A stretch of DNA of 7,579 nt, from positions 1 to 7,579 of the forward strand of contig JAUUZM010000153.1 in NCBI GenBank assembly GCA_030589965.1, written 5' to 3'. Numbering within the stretch: the stretch's first letter is position 1; each line of letters opens with the position of its first letter. This document shows positions 1 to 6,559 of the stretch, in pieces. The DNA is from Bacteroides sp. (GTDB lineage: Bacteria > Bacteroidota > Bacteroidia > Bacteroidales > SM23-62). The notes below the pieces were generated by a model. It did not search any database. It saw nothing but the letters and a program-made list of their open reading frames with translations, and was not told where the DNA came from. The translations under genes were made by a program, and so were the position numbers.

Positions 1-985
1 AAAGCTGCGCAGCATTTTCACTACTTCTTATCCGGCAGATAAGATTGAACTTCTGGTAGGTTCCGATGCCTCCTCCGATATGACCAATGAGAAGCTTCAC
101 ATATATGTAAGCGATCAGGCAGGATTAAGGGTATTTCCGTTCTCCACCCGTAGGGGTAAACCTGCCGTAATCAACGAGTTGAGGAATGAAGCGATGGGTG
201 AGATACTTATCATGACCGATGCTAATGTAATGTTTAACAAGGATACACTTTTTGAACTGGTCAGGCATTTTAAGAACCGGAAAATTGGATTGGTGGCAGC
301 AAACATAAGGAATACCGGACATGATAAAACCGGAATCTCTTTGCAGGAATGGACTTTCATATCCAGAGAAATCAAAATGAAGTATTTCGAAGGGAAGATC
401 TGGGGAACCATGATCGGGGCTTTCGGGGGATGCTATGCACTACGAAATGAATTTTACAGTCCGGTACCACAGGGATTTGCTGTTGATGATTTCTATATCA
501 CAATGAAAGTGCTTGAAAGAAAGAAGCATTGCATCATGAATCTTAATGCCACCTGTACGGAAGATGTATCAAACCGGCTGTCAGAAGAATTTCGCAGAAA
601 AGTCAGGATCTCAAGCGGGAATTTTCAAAATCTCAGGACTTTCTCCAAGCTGCTTTTACCTCTTGGGACCGGACTTTCATTCAGTTTTCTATCTCATAAG
701 GTACTCCGATGGATCACCCCCTTCCTCATGATGCTTGTTCTGGCAGCCAATTATATATTATCCATTGAAAACCAACTATACCTGATACTTCTTATCATAC
801 AAGGGATCCTGATCATCATTCCAATATTTGACTTTTTATTAAGGAAAATAGGCTTACATATTGTACTTTTGCGGTTCATTACACATTTCTACAGTATGAA
901 CCTGGCCCTGCTGGCCGGATTCTTCAAATACCTAACAGGATCAAAAACAAATGTCTGGAAGCCCACAGAAAGAACAGAGTATTGA
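1..985 (+). CDS. Family 2 glycosyltransferase with C-terminal membrane segments (5' partial)
   Basis: The reading frame is open from base 2, so the gene begins left of the window; 327 codons are visible, ending at TGA 983-985. Seen (numbering from base 2): a GT-A-like strand ending in VGSDASSD (19-26), the RRGKPAVINE donor-side motif (50-59), the metal-binding TDAN (72-75), an acceptor-side VDDF (161-164) and an RRKVR stretch (198-202) where processive enzymes carry QxxRW. Three hydrophobic segments follow near 238-254, 259-280 and 292-311, after an SHKVLRW turn. Known for the family: such proteins move a sugar from a nucleotide donor onto a lipid or growing polysaccharide at the inner membrane. 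The specific sugar and product cannot be read from sequence. The N-terminal part, perhaps with another membrane helix, is missing. It leads the ribBA-fmt cluster, but no functional link to those genes is evident. An ATG at 80 is internal and not the true start. Confidence 0.9.
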   Translation, partial: KLRSIFTTSYPADKIELLVGSDASSDMTNEKLHIYVSDQAGLRVFPFSTRRGKPAVINELRNEAMGEILIMTDANVMFNKDTLFELVRHFKNRKIGLVAANIRNTGHDKTGISLQEWTFISREIKMKYFEGKIWGTMIGAFGGCYALRNEFYSPVPQGFAVDDFYITMKVLERKKHCIMNLNATCTEDVSNRLSEEFRRKVRISSGNFQNLRTFSKLLLPLGTGLSFSFLSHKVLRWITPFLMMLVLAANYILSIENQLYLILLIIQGILIIIPIFDFLLRKIGLHIVLLRFITHFYSMNLALLAGFFKYLTGSKTNVWKPTERTEY

Positions 986-2213
986 ACAGGGAATGTTCAA
1001 TACTGTAAAGGAAGCCATCGAAGAGATAAGGAAGGGAAATATTATCATAGTAGTCGATGATGAGGATAGAGAAAATGAGGGTGACTTCATAACTTCCGCA
1101 GAACTTACAACAACAGAAACTGTCAATTTTATGGCCACGCATGGCAGGGGACTCATATGTATCGCTCTTACTGAGGAGAGATGTGAGGAACTTGAACTGG
1201 AATTGATGGTGGGGAAAAATACCAGTCTGCACGAGACAGCATTTACTGTCTCAGTGGATCTGATAGGCCATGGTACCACAACAGGGATATCTGCCAGCGA
1301 CCGCGCCAAAACTATCCGTGCACTGGTTGACCCGGCCACGACGCCAGTCGACCTTGCCAGACCGGGACATATTTTCCCTCTCAAATCAAAGTCCAGAGGC
1401 GTTCTCAGAAGATCAGGCCATACGGAAGCTACAGTAGACCTGGCTGTAATGGCAGGATTAAAACCTGGAGGAACCCTTGTGGAGATCATGAATGAAGACG
1501 GCTCAATGGCCAGGCTCCCTGAGCTTTTCGTGATTGCCAGAAAGTTCGATCTGAATATCATTACCATCAAAGATCTTATTGCCTACCGCCTGAAGTCAGA
1601 GAGTATTGTTGTCAAAGGGGTAGAGGTCAAACTGCCGACTCAATTCGGTACTTTTCAATTGATCCCCTTCATCCAGAAATCCAATGGTTTGGAACATATT
1701 GCCCTGGTTAAGGGTGAATGGACACGGGATGAAGCCATTCTTACCAGGGTACACTCATCATGTATGACCGGCGACATCTTCGGGTCTTTCCGTTGCGACT
1801 GCGGGCCCCAGCTGCATAAGTCTATGGAAATGATCGATCGGGAAGGCAAAGGAGTAGTAGTCTATCTGAACCAGGAAGGCAGGGGAATAGGATTATTTAA
1901 CAAGATAAAAGCATATAAGCTGCAGGAAGAGGGAAAGGACACTGTTGATGCCAACCTGGATCTGGGTTTCTCTGAAGATGAGAGGGACTATGGTGTTGGA
2001 GCCAATATTCTGGCATCTCTCGAGCTCGGGAAAATCAGGCTTATTACAAATAATCCGGTGAAACGAGCCGGACTCGAAGGTTATGGATTAACTATTACAG
2101 AGAACGTCCCACTGCACATTGAGCCAAATGAGCATAACGAATTTTACCTGAAAACGAAACAGGAAAGAATGGGCCATTTCCTCAACCTGGCCAAATATAA
2201 GCCCGAAGAATGA
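951..2213 (+). CDS. ribBA: Bifunctional 3,4-dihydroxy-2-butanone-4-phosphate synthase / GTP cyclohydrolase II
   Basis: This fusion supplies both precursors of riboflavin: the RibB half turns ribulose 5-phosphate into dihydroxybutanone phosphate plus formate, and the RibA half opens GTP to a diaminopyrimidine plus formate. Numbering from 951: RibB domain about 15-215, with acidic loop DDEDRENEGD (36-45), HGRGL (64-68), TTTGISASDRA and RRSGHTEA (153-160, His157). RibA domain about 220-420, with zinc cysteines C271, C282 and C284 (CDCG), QEGRGIGL (308-315), Tyr322, DERD (343-346, with the Asp and Arg used in catalysis) and TNNPVKR. Both active sites look intact. The start is uncertain. ATG 951 overlaps the glycosyltransferase end by 35 bp and has an A-rich leader and AGGA at 937-940. 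ATG 993 would remove 14 residues, sits 7 bp after the previous stop and matches family length about as well. The stop overlaps the fmt start (ATGA). No FMN riboswitch precedes it, since the upstream DNA is coding. Confidence 0.96.
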   Translation: MSGSPQKEQSIEQGMFNTVKEAIEEIRKGNIIIVVDDEDRENEGDFITSAELTTTETVNFMATHGRGLICIALTEERCEELELELMVGKNTSLHETAFTVSVDLIGHGTTTGISASDRAKTIRALVDPATTPVDLARPGHIFPLKSKSRGVLRRSGHTEATVDLAVMAGLKPGGTLVEIMNEDGSMARLPELFVIARKFDLNIITIKDLIAYRLKSESIVVKGVEVKLPTQFGTFQLIPFIQKSNGLEHIALVKGEWTRDEAILTRVHSSCMTGDIFGSFRCDCGPQLHKSMEMIDREGKGVVVYLNQEGRGIGLFNKIKAYKLQEEGKDTVDANLDLGFSEDERDYGVGANILASLELGKIRLITNNPVKRAGLEGYGLTITENVPLHIEPNEHNEFYLKTKQERMGHFLNLAKYKPEE

Positions 2214-3166
2214 GAATTCTTTTCATGGGAACACCCGAATTTGCCGTGGCCAGCCTGGATGCGCTGATCCGGGACGGACAGGATATCGTCGGGGTGGTAA
2301 CTTCACCTGACAAACCTGCCGGCAGAGGCAGACAGCTCAGGTATTCCGATGTAAAGAAATACGCCTTTGAGAAATCCCTTAAAATCCTTCAACCCGAAAA
2401 ACTTAAGTCCCATGAATTCCTGGCCGAACTCAAATCTCTTAACCCGGAACTCATAGTAGTGGTGGCTTTTCGAATGCTTCCCGAAGAAGTCTGGGGATAT
2501 CCGGCTAAGGGCTGCATCAACCTCCACGCCTCCATGCTCCCCCAGTATCGGGGAGCTGCCCCTATCAACCGGGTGATCATGAACAGCGAAAAGGAAACGG
2601 GTGTTACCACTTTTTTTATCGAAAAGAATATTGACACCGGAAAAATCATTATGCAGGAATCCGTATCCATAGCTGCCGGGGATAATGCTGGTATTCTGCA
2701 TGACAAAATAATGGAAACGGGGGCAGCATTACTCGTCCGCACAGTTAATGCCATTAAAAATGGAAATCCGCCTGGTACTCGGCAGTCCTCCTCACTGAAA
2801 CCCGGGGAAACACTTAAAACCGCCCCAAAGATTTTTAAGGAAGATTGCATGATCAATTGGGATCAGCCCCTGCAGGTTGTCCATGACCAAATCAGGGGAC
2901 TCTCACCATACCCTGCTGCATGGACAACTCTTGTTACACCGGCGGGACAGGAACGCAAGCTCAAAATCTTCGCCTCCGCAAAACTGGAAAGAGATTCCAT
3001 GTTTCCTGCGGGAACCCTTATGACGGACGGAAAATCCAGGTTTGAGGTAGTCTGCCGGGATGGTATGATCCTCCTGACTGAAGTCCAGCTCGAAGGCAAG
3101 AAAAGGATGAACATCGAAGATTTCATGCGGGGAATGAAAGACCTCCCCTCATATAAAGTAAAGTAA
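2210..3166 (+). CDS. fmt: Methionyl-tRNA formyltransferase
   Basis: This cytosolic enzyme formylates Met on the initiator tRNA using 10-formyltetrahydrofolate, enabling normal bacterial translation initiation. At 318 aa it is full length for the family. Seen: N-terminal MRILFMGTPEFAV; the PDKPAGRGR loop (33-41) that contacts the tRNA acceptor arm in the E. coli enzyme; the catalytic trio Asn104, His106 (INLHASMLP, followed by QYRGAAPI) and Asp142 (IDTGKI); then a C-terminal OB-fold domain from about residue 207 with RGLSPYPAAWT. The start is set by the ATGA overlap with ribBA, which suggests translational coupling. RibA and RibB both release formate, and formate can feed the folate C1 pool that Fmt draws on, but a metabolic reason for the pairing is inference only. 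The 3' end is 11 bp from the stop of the convergent glucosaminidase gene, with no terminator hairpin in that gap. Confidence 0.97.
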   Translation: MRILFMGTPEFAVASLDALIRDGQDIVGVVTSPDKPAGRGRQLRYSDVKKYAFEKSLKILQPEKLKSHEFLAELKSLNPELIVVVAFRMLPEEVWGYPAKGCINLHASMLPQYRGAAPINRVIMNSEKETGVTTFFIEKNIDTGKIIMQESVSIAAGDNAGILHDKIMETGAALLVRTVNAIKNGNPPGTRQSSSLKPGETLKTAPKIFKEDCMINWDQPLQVVHDQIRGLSPYPAAWTTLVTPAGQERKLKIFASAKLERDSMFPAGTLMTDGKSRFEVVCRDGMILLTEVQLEGKKRMNIEDFMRGMKDLPSYKVK

Positions 3167-3177
3167 GTCCACCGCCG

Positions 3178-4143
3178 TCAATCAGCCTCCATCTCAACTG
3201 CCTCCTTCTTCTTCCTCAGATGAATAACATCTCCTACTTCAGGTTCCTCCCCTTCCTTAACCAGATTCTTTTGCATCAGTTTCTTCAATTTGATACCATA
3301 CATCTGGGATATAGCATACATGGTCTCCCCTTCCTCAACCGTATGGAAGCGGTATTCAACAGAAGCCTTAGTCCGCTTGGGTTGCAGATAAAGAACCTGA
3401 CCCTTTGCAAGTTTTGAATCCCTCATGATTTCATTATACTTCGCCAGCTCGAAGGGCAACATATCAAACTCTTCGTTCAGACTCTGATACGAATCTCCTT
3501 CCTTGACAATGATATAGTTTATTCGGTTCCGCACCAGGACACGCCGACCCATTTCAACCTCAAAATTATCCACATCTGTCAGCTCCTGAGTTTCCCCGGT
3601 TTTCCCGGCATCCGCAACTACCGGACGACGCTCTCCGGTATCATACTGGTCAAGATCATTTTCATCAATGATCTTTATTAACATGTCTGCATATTTTGGA
3701 GCTGTTGCATACCCTGCCTTTTTCAGACCCTTTGCCCATCCTTTGTAATCCGTCTGCTCCATTTCGAAAAGGAAACTGTATCTGGGACTCCCCATCAGGA
3801 AATCCGTATGGTCATTATATGACTCCCTGGCAGATTTATACTTCCTGAAACACTCATTTTTCTTATCATCATCGTGAATAATCTTCTTCCCCTTCCACCC
3901 ATGACATTTAATCCCGAAATGGTTATTGCCTTTAGTAGCCAGGGTCGAATTCCCATTATTCGATTCCAGTATACCCTGTGCAAGCGTAATACTGGCAGGG
4001 ATCCCACTCCTGTTCATTTCACCCACTGCCCATTTGCTATACATCTCAACATACTCCTCCCGTGTCCAGTCCGTCGCCCCCAGAACAAAAACATGAAACG
4101 CAAAAAAAACAAGCAGGAAAAGGCTCTTCATATTGGATTTCAT
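3178..4143 (-). CDS. Secreted glucosaminidase-domain protein with two LysM repeats
   Basis: This is a predicted exported peptidoglycan hydrolase that cuts beside N-acetylglucosamine in the glycan strand and is held to the wall by LysM domains. Seen in 321 aa: a signal peptide (1-23; Lys-rich start, hydrophobic LFLLVFFAFHVFVLGA); a glucosaminidase (GH73-like) domain about 28-168, with catalytic Glu60 in QGILESNNGNS and the NNHFGIKC block (73-80); Cys80 and Cys98, which could form a disulfide; a linker about 169-205; LysM 1 about 209-254 (YIIVKEGDSY); LysM 2 about 266-311 (FHTVEEGETMYAIS); and a charged C-terminal tail. The first LysM is more divergent. The start is ATG 4143, though ATG 4131 would also leave a workable signal peptide. 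The order glucosaminidase, LysM, LysM is common in Bacteroidota, where such proteins act in cell separation or wall turnover. The physiological role here is not shown. It is convergent with fmt and divergent from cdd. Confidence 0.9.
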   Translation of the reverse strand: MKSNMKSLFLLVFFAFHVFVLGATDWTREEYVEMYSKWAVGEMNRSGIPASITLAQGILESNNGNSTLATKGNNHFGIKCHGWKGKKIIHDDDKKNECFRKYKSARESYNDHTDFLMGSPRYSFLFEMEQTDYKGWAKGLKKAGYATAPKYADMLIKIIDENDLDQYDTGERRPVVADAGKTGETQELTDVDNFEVEMGRRVLVRNRINYIIVKEGDSYQSLNEEFDMLPFELAKYNEIMRDSKLAKGQVLYLQPKRTKASVEYRFHTVEEGETMYAISQMYGIKLKKLMQKNLVKEGEEPEVGDVIHLRKKKEAVEMEAD

Positions 4144-4180
4144 AGTGATTTAATTTTGGACTAAAAATAATATATCCGTT

Positions 4181-4198
4181 TTCACCCTTTCGGGGGAA
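4181..4198. repeat. Short imperfect hairpin in the divergent gap before cdd
   Basis: TTCACCC (4181-4187) and GGGGGAA (4192-4198) pair over seven positions with one A-G mismatch around a TTTC loop. It lies in the 111-bp gap between the divergent glucosaminidase and cdd genes, upstream of the cdd promoter. No T-run follows on either strand, so it is not a standard terminator. It may be an operator or may be chance; the rest of this gap is A/T-rich. Confidence 0.3.
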
Positions 4199-4202
4199 GG
4201 AC

Positions 4203-4232
4203 TTGGACTTATCAACAAGATTTGTAAATTTG
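4203..4232 (+). promoter_or_regulatory. Bacteroidota-type promoter for cdd
   Basis: TTG at 4203-4205, a 19-bp spacer, and TAAATTTG at 4225-4232 match the known Bacteroidota sigma-ABfr pattern (TTG, 19-21 bp, TAnnTTTG) exactly. A start site a few bases downstream, about 4236-4239, would leave a leader of roughly 16-19 nt before the GTG at 4255. No other strong -7 match was noticed in this gap. Confidence 0.7.
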
Positions 4233-4254
4233 ATACCCACCGATACCAATAAAC

Positions 4255-4728
4255 GTGGAAATTCGTATAAATATTGAAGAAGCAGCTTCGCCGGATAATC
4301 TTTCTGATAAGGAGCAGCAGGTCATCGCTGCAGCCCTGGAAGCTGCCACCCATGCGTACGCCCCTTACTCTAAATTTTATGTAGGTGCAGCCCTGCTGCT
4401 ATCCACCGGGGAATTGATCACCGGGAACAACCAGGAGAATGCAGCTTATCCCGCCGGACTCTGCGCCGAGCGTGTAGCCATGTTTGCCGCCAATGCTAAG
4501 CACCCCAATTCCGGAATTGATATCCTAGCCGTCGCCGCCATGATGGATGGAGAATTCCTCGAGGAACCCGTTTACCCCTGCGGATCATGCCGGCAATCCC
4601 TTCTCGAAACCGAAAACCGTTTCAAAAAACCCATCCGTATCCTTATGTACGGCAAAAACCGTATCCACATCGCCAACTCCATCAAAGACCTCCTCCCCCT
4701 CTCATTCGACGCTTCTTTCCTGAAATAA
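4255..4728 (+). CDS. cdd: Cytidine deaminase
   Basis: This cytosolic pyrimidine-salvage enzyme deaminates cytidine and deoxycytidine to uridine and deoxyuridine. The 157-aa protein shows the zinc-site signature: Cys70-Ala-Glu72 (Glu72 is the proton shuttle), and PCGSCRQ (108-114), which supplies Cys109 and Cys112. This three-cysteine pattern belongs to the small homotetrameric class. Upstream of it are HAYAPYSKFYVGAAL (33-47) and NQENAAYPAGL. About 20 extra residues at the N-terminus make it somewhat longer than the typical form of about 130 aa. The start is GTG: an in-frame TGA lies at 4231-4233, and the first in-frame ATG is inside the active-site region. It sits alone behind its own promoter. 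Its stop is 14 bp from the stop of the convergent pseudouridine synthase gene. Codons near the 3' end strongly favour C in the third position. Confidence 0.95.
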   Translation: MEIRINIEEAASPDNLSDKEQQVIAAALEAATHAYAPYSKFYVGAALLLSTGELITGNNQENAAYPAGLCAERVAMFAANAKHPNSGIDILAVAAMMDGEFLEEPVYPCGSCRQSLLETENRFKKPIRILMYGKNRIHIANSIKDLLPLSFDASFLK

Positions 4729-4742
4729 GCCGATGGCAGAGA

Positions 4743-5432
4743 TCAGTCCTGCTCTGAGGATAATGCTTTCCAGAGCGGATCATCGGGTACAGGAGCCTTT
4801 AGAATGAGTGGTTCTTTACGAACCGGGTGGATGAACTCCAGGCTGCGGGCATGCAAACTGATGCTGCCGTCCTTGTTTGATCTGGGAAACCCATATTTCA
4901 GGTCCCCTTTAACTGGACAATTAATCTTTGCAAGCTGACATCTGATCTGGTGATGCCTGCCGGTATGAAGATGGACTTCCAGAAGAAAATAATTGTCAGA
5001 TCTTGAAATTATCCTGTAATCCAGAATGGCTTCCTTGGTACCTGACTTGGGCTTTTCATGAGCATGGGATTTATTCTGGGATTCATTCTTAACGAGGTGG
5101 TGGATGAGGGTGGCCTCTTCAATTGCAGGCATCTCCTTTACAATGGACCAGTAGGTTTTTTGTATTTGCTTTTCCCTGAATAGTTCATTCATCCGGGTCA
5201 GTGCTTTGCTGGTCCTGGCATAAACAACAAGCCCGCTTACCGGACGATCGAGGCGGTGCACAACACCCAGAAAGACATCCCCTGGCTTTTTGTACTTATG
5301 TCCGATGTACTGCTTTAATAACTGCACCAGCGAAACATCCCCGGTCCGGTCCCCCTGCACCAGTTGTCCAGACTTCTTATTAACCGCAATAAGATGATTA
5401 TCTTCAAATACAATATCCAGTTCCCTTGACAT
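4743..5432 (-). CDS. RluA-family RNA pseudouridine synthase
   Basis: This enzyme converts uridine to pseudouridine in rRNA or tRNA. In 229 aa one sees the family start DIVFEDNHLIAVNKKSG (6-22), the catalytic motif HRLDRPVSG (59-67, nucleophile Asp62), KTYWSIV (92-98), the HTGRHHQIR block (156-164), and HARSLEFIHP near the C-terminus. It has no N-terminal S4 domain, so it is a short form closer in size to RluA or TruC than to RluC or RluD. The target uridine cannot be assigned from sequence. The ATG at 5432 is preceded by an A/T-rich leader without a Shine-Dalgarno sequence. It lies 79 bp downstream of panB on the same strand and could be co-transcribed with it, or start from a candidate promoter in that gap. 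Confidence 0.92.
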   Translation of the reverse strand: MSRELDIVFEDNHLIAVNKKSGQLVQGDRTGDVSLVQLLKQYIGHKYKKPGDVFLGVVHRLDRPVSGLVVYARTSKALTRMNELFREKQIQKTYWSIVKEMPAIEEATLIHHLVKNESQNKSHAHEKPKSGTKEAILDYRIISRSDNYFLLEVHLHTGRHHQIRCQLAKINCPVKGDLKYGFPRSNKDGSISLHARSLEFIHPVRKEPLILKAPVPDDPLWKALSSEQD

Positions 5433-5464
5433 TTATTAATCTATTTTGTGTAGGTACAATTGAT

Positions 5465-5494
5465 CAAAGCTTAACCCAATCTGAGGTAAAACAA
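5465..5494 (-). promoter_or_regulatory. Candidate promoter for the pseudouridine synthase gene
   Basis: On the minus strand, TTG (5494-5492), 19 bp, then AAGCTTTG (5472-5465) resemble the Bacteroidota promoter, with one mismatch at the first base of TAnnTTTG. Transcription would begin about 25-30 nt before the ATG at 5432. No terminator was seen after panB, so the gene may have both this start and read-through from panB. Confidence 0.4.
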
Positions 5495-5511
5495 TCTACA
5501 AGCGGCTTTTC

Positions 5512-6327
5512 TTAGTATTGTTCTTTCTCGTTGGGGAACTGCAGGGTACGAACATCCTCAATGTAATTCTCAACGGCTCCCTTGATTTCTGCGTGGAGGT
5601 TATGGTAGCGGCGGAGGAATCTTGGACTGAACTCCTGGGTAATTCCAAGCATATCGTGGAGAACGAGTACCTGTCCGTCAACATCCGGACCCGCACCAAT
5701 TCCAATGGTTGGTATTTTTAATTCTTCGGTCACTCTCTTGCCAAGTGAAGCGGGTATTTTCTCCAGAACAATCCCAAAACATCCTGTATCTTCCAAAATA
5801 TGGGCATCCTCAATAAGCTTCTTTGCTTCCTCCTCATCTTTGGCACGTACGACGTAAGTCCCGAATTTATGAATGGACTGGGGTGTTAATCCAAGATGTC
5901 CCATGACAGGTATTCCGGCGGACAATATCCTTGTGACAGATTCCTGTATCTCTTTTCCACCTTCCATCTTTACAGCATGAGCCCCGGTTTCTTTCATAAT
6001 ACGAATGGCAGAGGCAAGTGCGTTTCTGGAATTTCCCTGGTATGTTCCGAATGGAAGATCACAAACAATCAATGCCCTCTGTACCGCCCTCTGTACTGAA
6101 GCTGCATGGTTGATCATCTGATCCAGTGTGATGGGAATGGTCGTATCATGACCCGCCATCACATTAGAGGCTGAATCCCCCACCAGTATTATGTCAATAC
6201 CTGCCTCATCAATGATCCTGGCCATGGAATAATCATAGGCCGTAAGCATGGCAATTTTTTCACCTTTAAGTTTCATTTCATATAAAACATGCGTGGTGAC
6301 CCGCCTGACAATTTCATGTAAAGCCAT
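5512..6327 (-). CDS. panB: 3-methyl-2-oxobutanoate hydroxymethyltransferase (ketopantoate hydroxymethyltransferase)
   Basis: This is the first committed step of pantothenate and coenzyme A synthesis: it adds a hydroxymethyl group from 5,10-methylenetetrahydrofolate to 2-oxoisovalerate. From ATG 6327 the protein is 271 aa, normal for the family. Seen: LTAYDYSMARIIDEAG (28-43); VGDS with the Mg ligand Asp51; GHDTTIPIT (59-67); Asp90 in CDLPFGTY; Lys120 and Glu122 in VKMEGG; GHLGLTPQS (143-151); the catalytic-base equivalent Glu189 in VLEKIPA; and IGIGAGPDVDGQVLVLHDM. All expected active-site residues are present. The frame extends to a TTG at 6351, but ATG 6327 is preferred: the eight extra residues are unlike the family, and the TTG overlaps the likely -7 element. 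It is first in a leftward pair with the pseudouridine synthase gene; no panC is visible here. Confidence 0.96.
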   Translation of the reverse strand: MALHEIVRRVTTHVLYEMKLKGEKIAMLTAYDYSMARIIDEAGIDIILVGDSASNVMAGHDTTIPITLDQMINHAASVQRAVQRALIVCDLPFGTYQGNSRNALASAIRIMKETGAHAVKMEGGKEIQESVTRILSAGIPVMGHLGLTPQSIHKFGTYVVRAKDEEEAKKLIEDAHILEDTGCFGIVLEKIPASLGKRVTEELKIPTIGIGAGPDVDGQVLVLHDMLGITQEFSPRFLRRYHNLHAEIKGAVENYIEDVRTLQFPNEKEQY

Positions 6328-6348
6328 AATACCGAATTTCTGAGGGTA

Positions 6349-6356
6349 CAAAGTTT
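6349..6356 (-). promoter_or_regulatory. Possible -7 element for panB
   Basis: Minus-strand AAACTTTG (6356-6349) differs from TAnnTTTG at one base, and would give a leader of about 15-18 nt before ATG 6327, similar to that predicted for cdd. No TTG is found at the expected 19-21 bp upstream, so the call is weak. Confidence 0.3.
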
Positions 6357-6372
6357 AAAATTAATACTGAGA

Positions 6373-6406
6373 ACACCTCTATTTGAGGTGTGTTTTTACT
6401 TTTTTT
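6373..6406 (+). terminator. Intrinsic terminator reading rightward
   Basis: ACACCTC (6373-6379) and GAGGTGT (6385-6391) form a perfect 7-bp stem around TATTT, followed by GTTTTTAC and seven T residues (6400-6406). The T-tract lies only on the plus-strand side, so it would stop rightward RNA. No rightward gene precedes it (panB is on the minus strand). It would therefore end antisense or leader transcripts, or shield dnaK from read-through. Confidence 0.6.
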
Positions 6407-6421
6407 CCTGAATACAGCTAA

Positions 6422-6460
6422 GTCATATTCCTATCCGAATGACTGACTTTTTGTCACAAA
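6422..6460. repeat. Cluster of TGAC/GTCA half-sites upstream of dnaK
   Basis: Four copies of one 4-bp word occur within 35 bp: GTCA 6422-6425, TGAC 6440-6443, TGAC 6444-6447 and GTCA 6453-6456. GTCAT (6422-6426) pairs with ATGAC (6439-6443). TGAC (6444-6447) and GTCA (6453-6456) flank five T residues. TTTGT-C-ACAAA (6450-6460) is a perfect 11-bp palindrome overlapping the last site. The position, 120-160 bp before the dnaK start, suits an operator or distal promoter, but no regulator is identified. Confidence 0.4.
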
Positions 6461-6493
6461 CTTTAATATATAAGCCTTTAGCCACAGATTCAA

Positions 6494-6526
6494 ATGCCAT
6501 ATTTTCATTATTTGAGCTATTGGCAT
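6494..6526. repeat. Spaced inverted repeat ATGCCA / TGGCAT
   Basis: ATGCCA (6494-6499) and TGGCAT (6521-6526) are perfect 6-bp inverted copies separated by 21 bp of A/T-rich DNA. The arms lie about three helical turns apart, outer edge to outer edge, which could suit a dimeric regulator. A 6-bp match in a 250-bp gap is not rare by chance. Confidence 0.25.
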
Positions 6527-6531
6527 AATGC

Positions 6532-6559
6532 TTGACCAGACAATTGAAACTGGAATAAT
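6532..6559 (+). promoter_or_regulatory. Candidate sigma70-like promoter for dnaK
   Basis: TTGACC (6532-6537), a 16-bp spacer and AATAAT (6554-6559) resemble an enterobacterial -35/-10 pair, which would start RNA about 15 nt before ATG 6581. Bacteroidota primary promoters usually use a different pattern, and no clean TTG-N19-TAnnTTTG was found in front of dnaK, so the true start is unresolved. Confidence 0.3.

Noticed and set aside
941..1570. Long minus-strand open frame of about 209 codons opposite ribBA
   Set aside because: It is low-complexity, Ser-rich and without any recognisable domain, and it lies entirely opposite a strongly conserved gene. It is a codon-pattern shadow.
2303..2856. 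Two minus-strand open frames of 132 and 155 codons opposite fmt
   Set aside because: They show no family motifs, overlap each other in different frames, and are antisense to a complete fmt. They are treated as shadows.
4737..4756. CAGAG / CTCTG inverted repeat at the cdd and pseudouridine synthase junction as a bidirectional terminator
   Set aside because: The stem has only five pairs with a 10-base loop and no T-run on either strand.
5518..6099. Small plus-strand open frames of 67 codons inside panB
   Set aside because: They are antisense to an intact panB, with no domain and no plausible promoter or leader.
6327..6351. TTG at 6351 as the panB start
   Set aside because: It adds eight residues unlike the family and overlaps the likely -7 element; ATG 6327 gives a normal-length protein.
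6521..6535. Sigma54-like -24/-12 element (TGGCAT, 5 bp, TTGA) upstream of dnaK
   Set aside because: The -24 GG is present, but the nearly invariant GC at -12 reads GA, and the C after TGGCA is replaced. Sigma54 control of dnaK would also be unusual, so a chance match is more likely.
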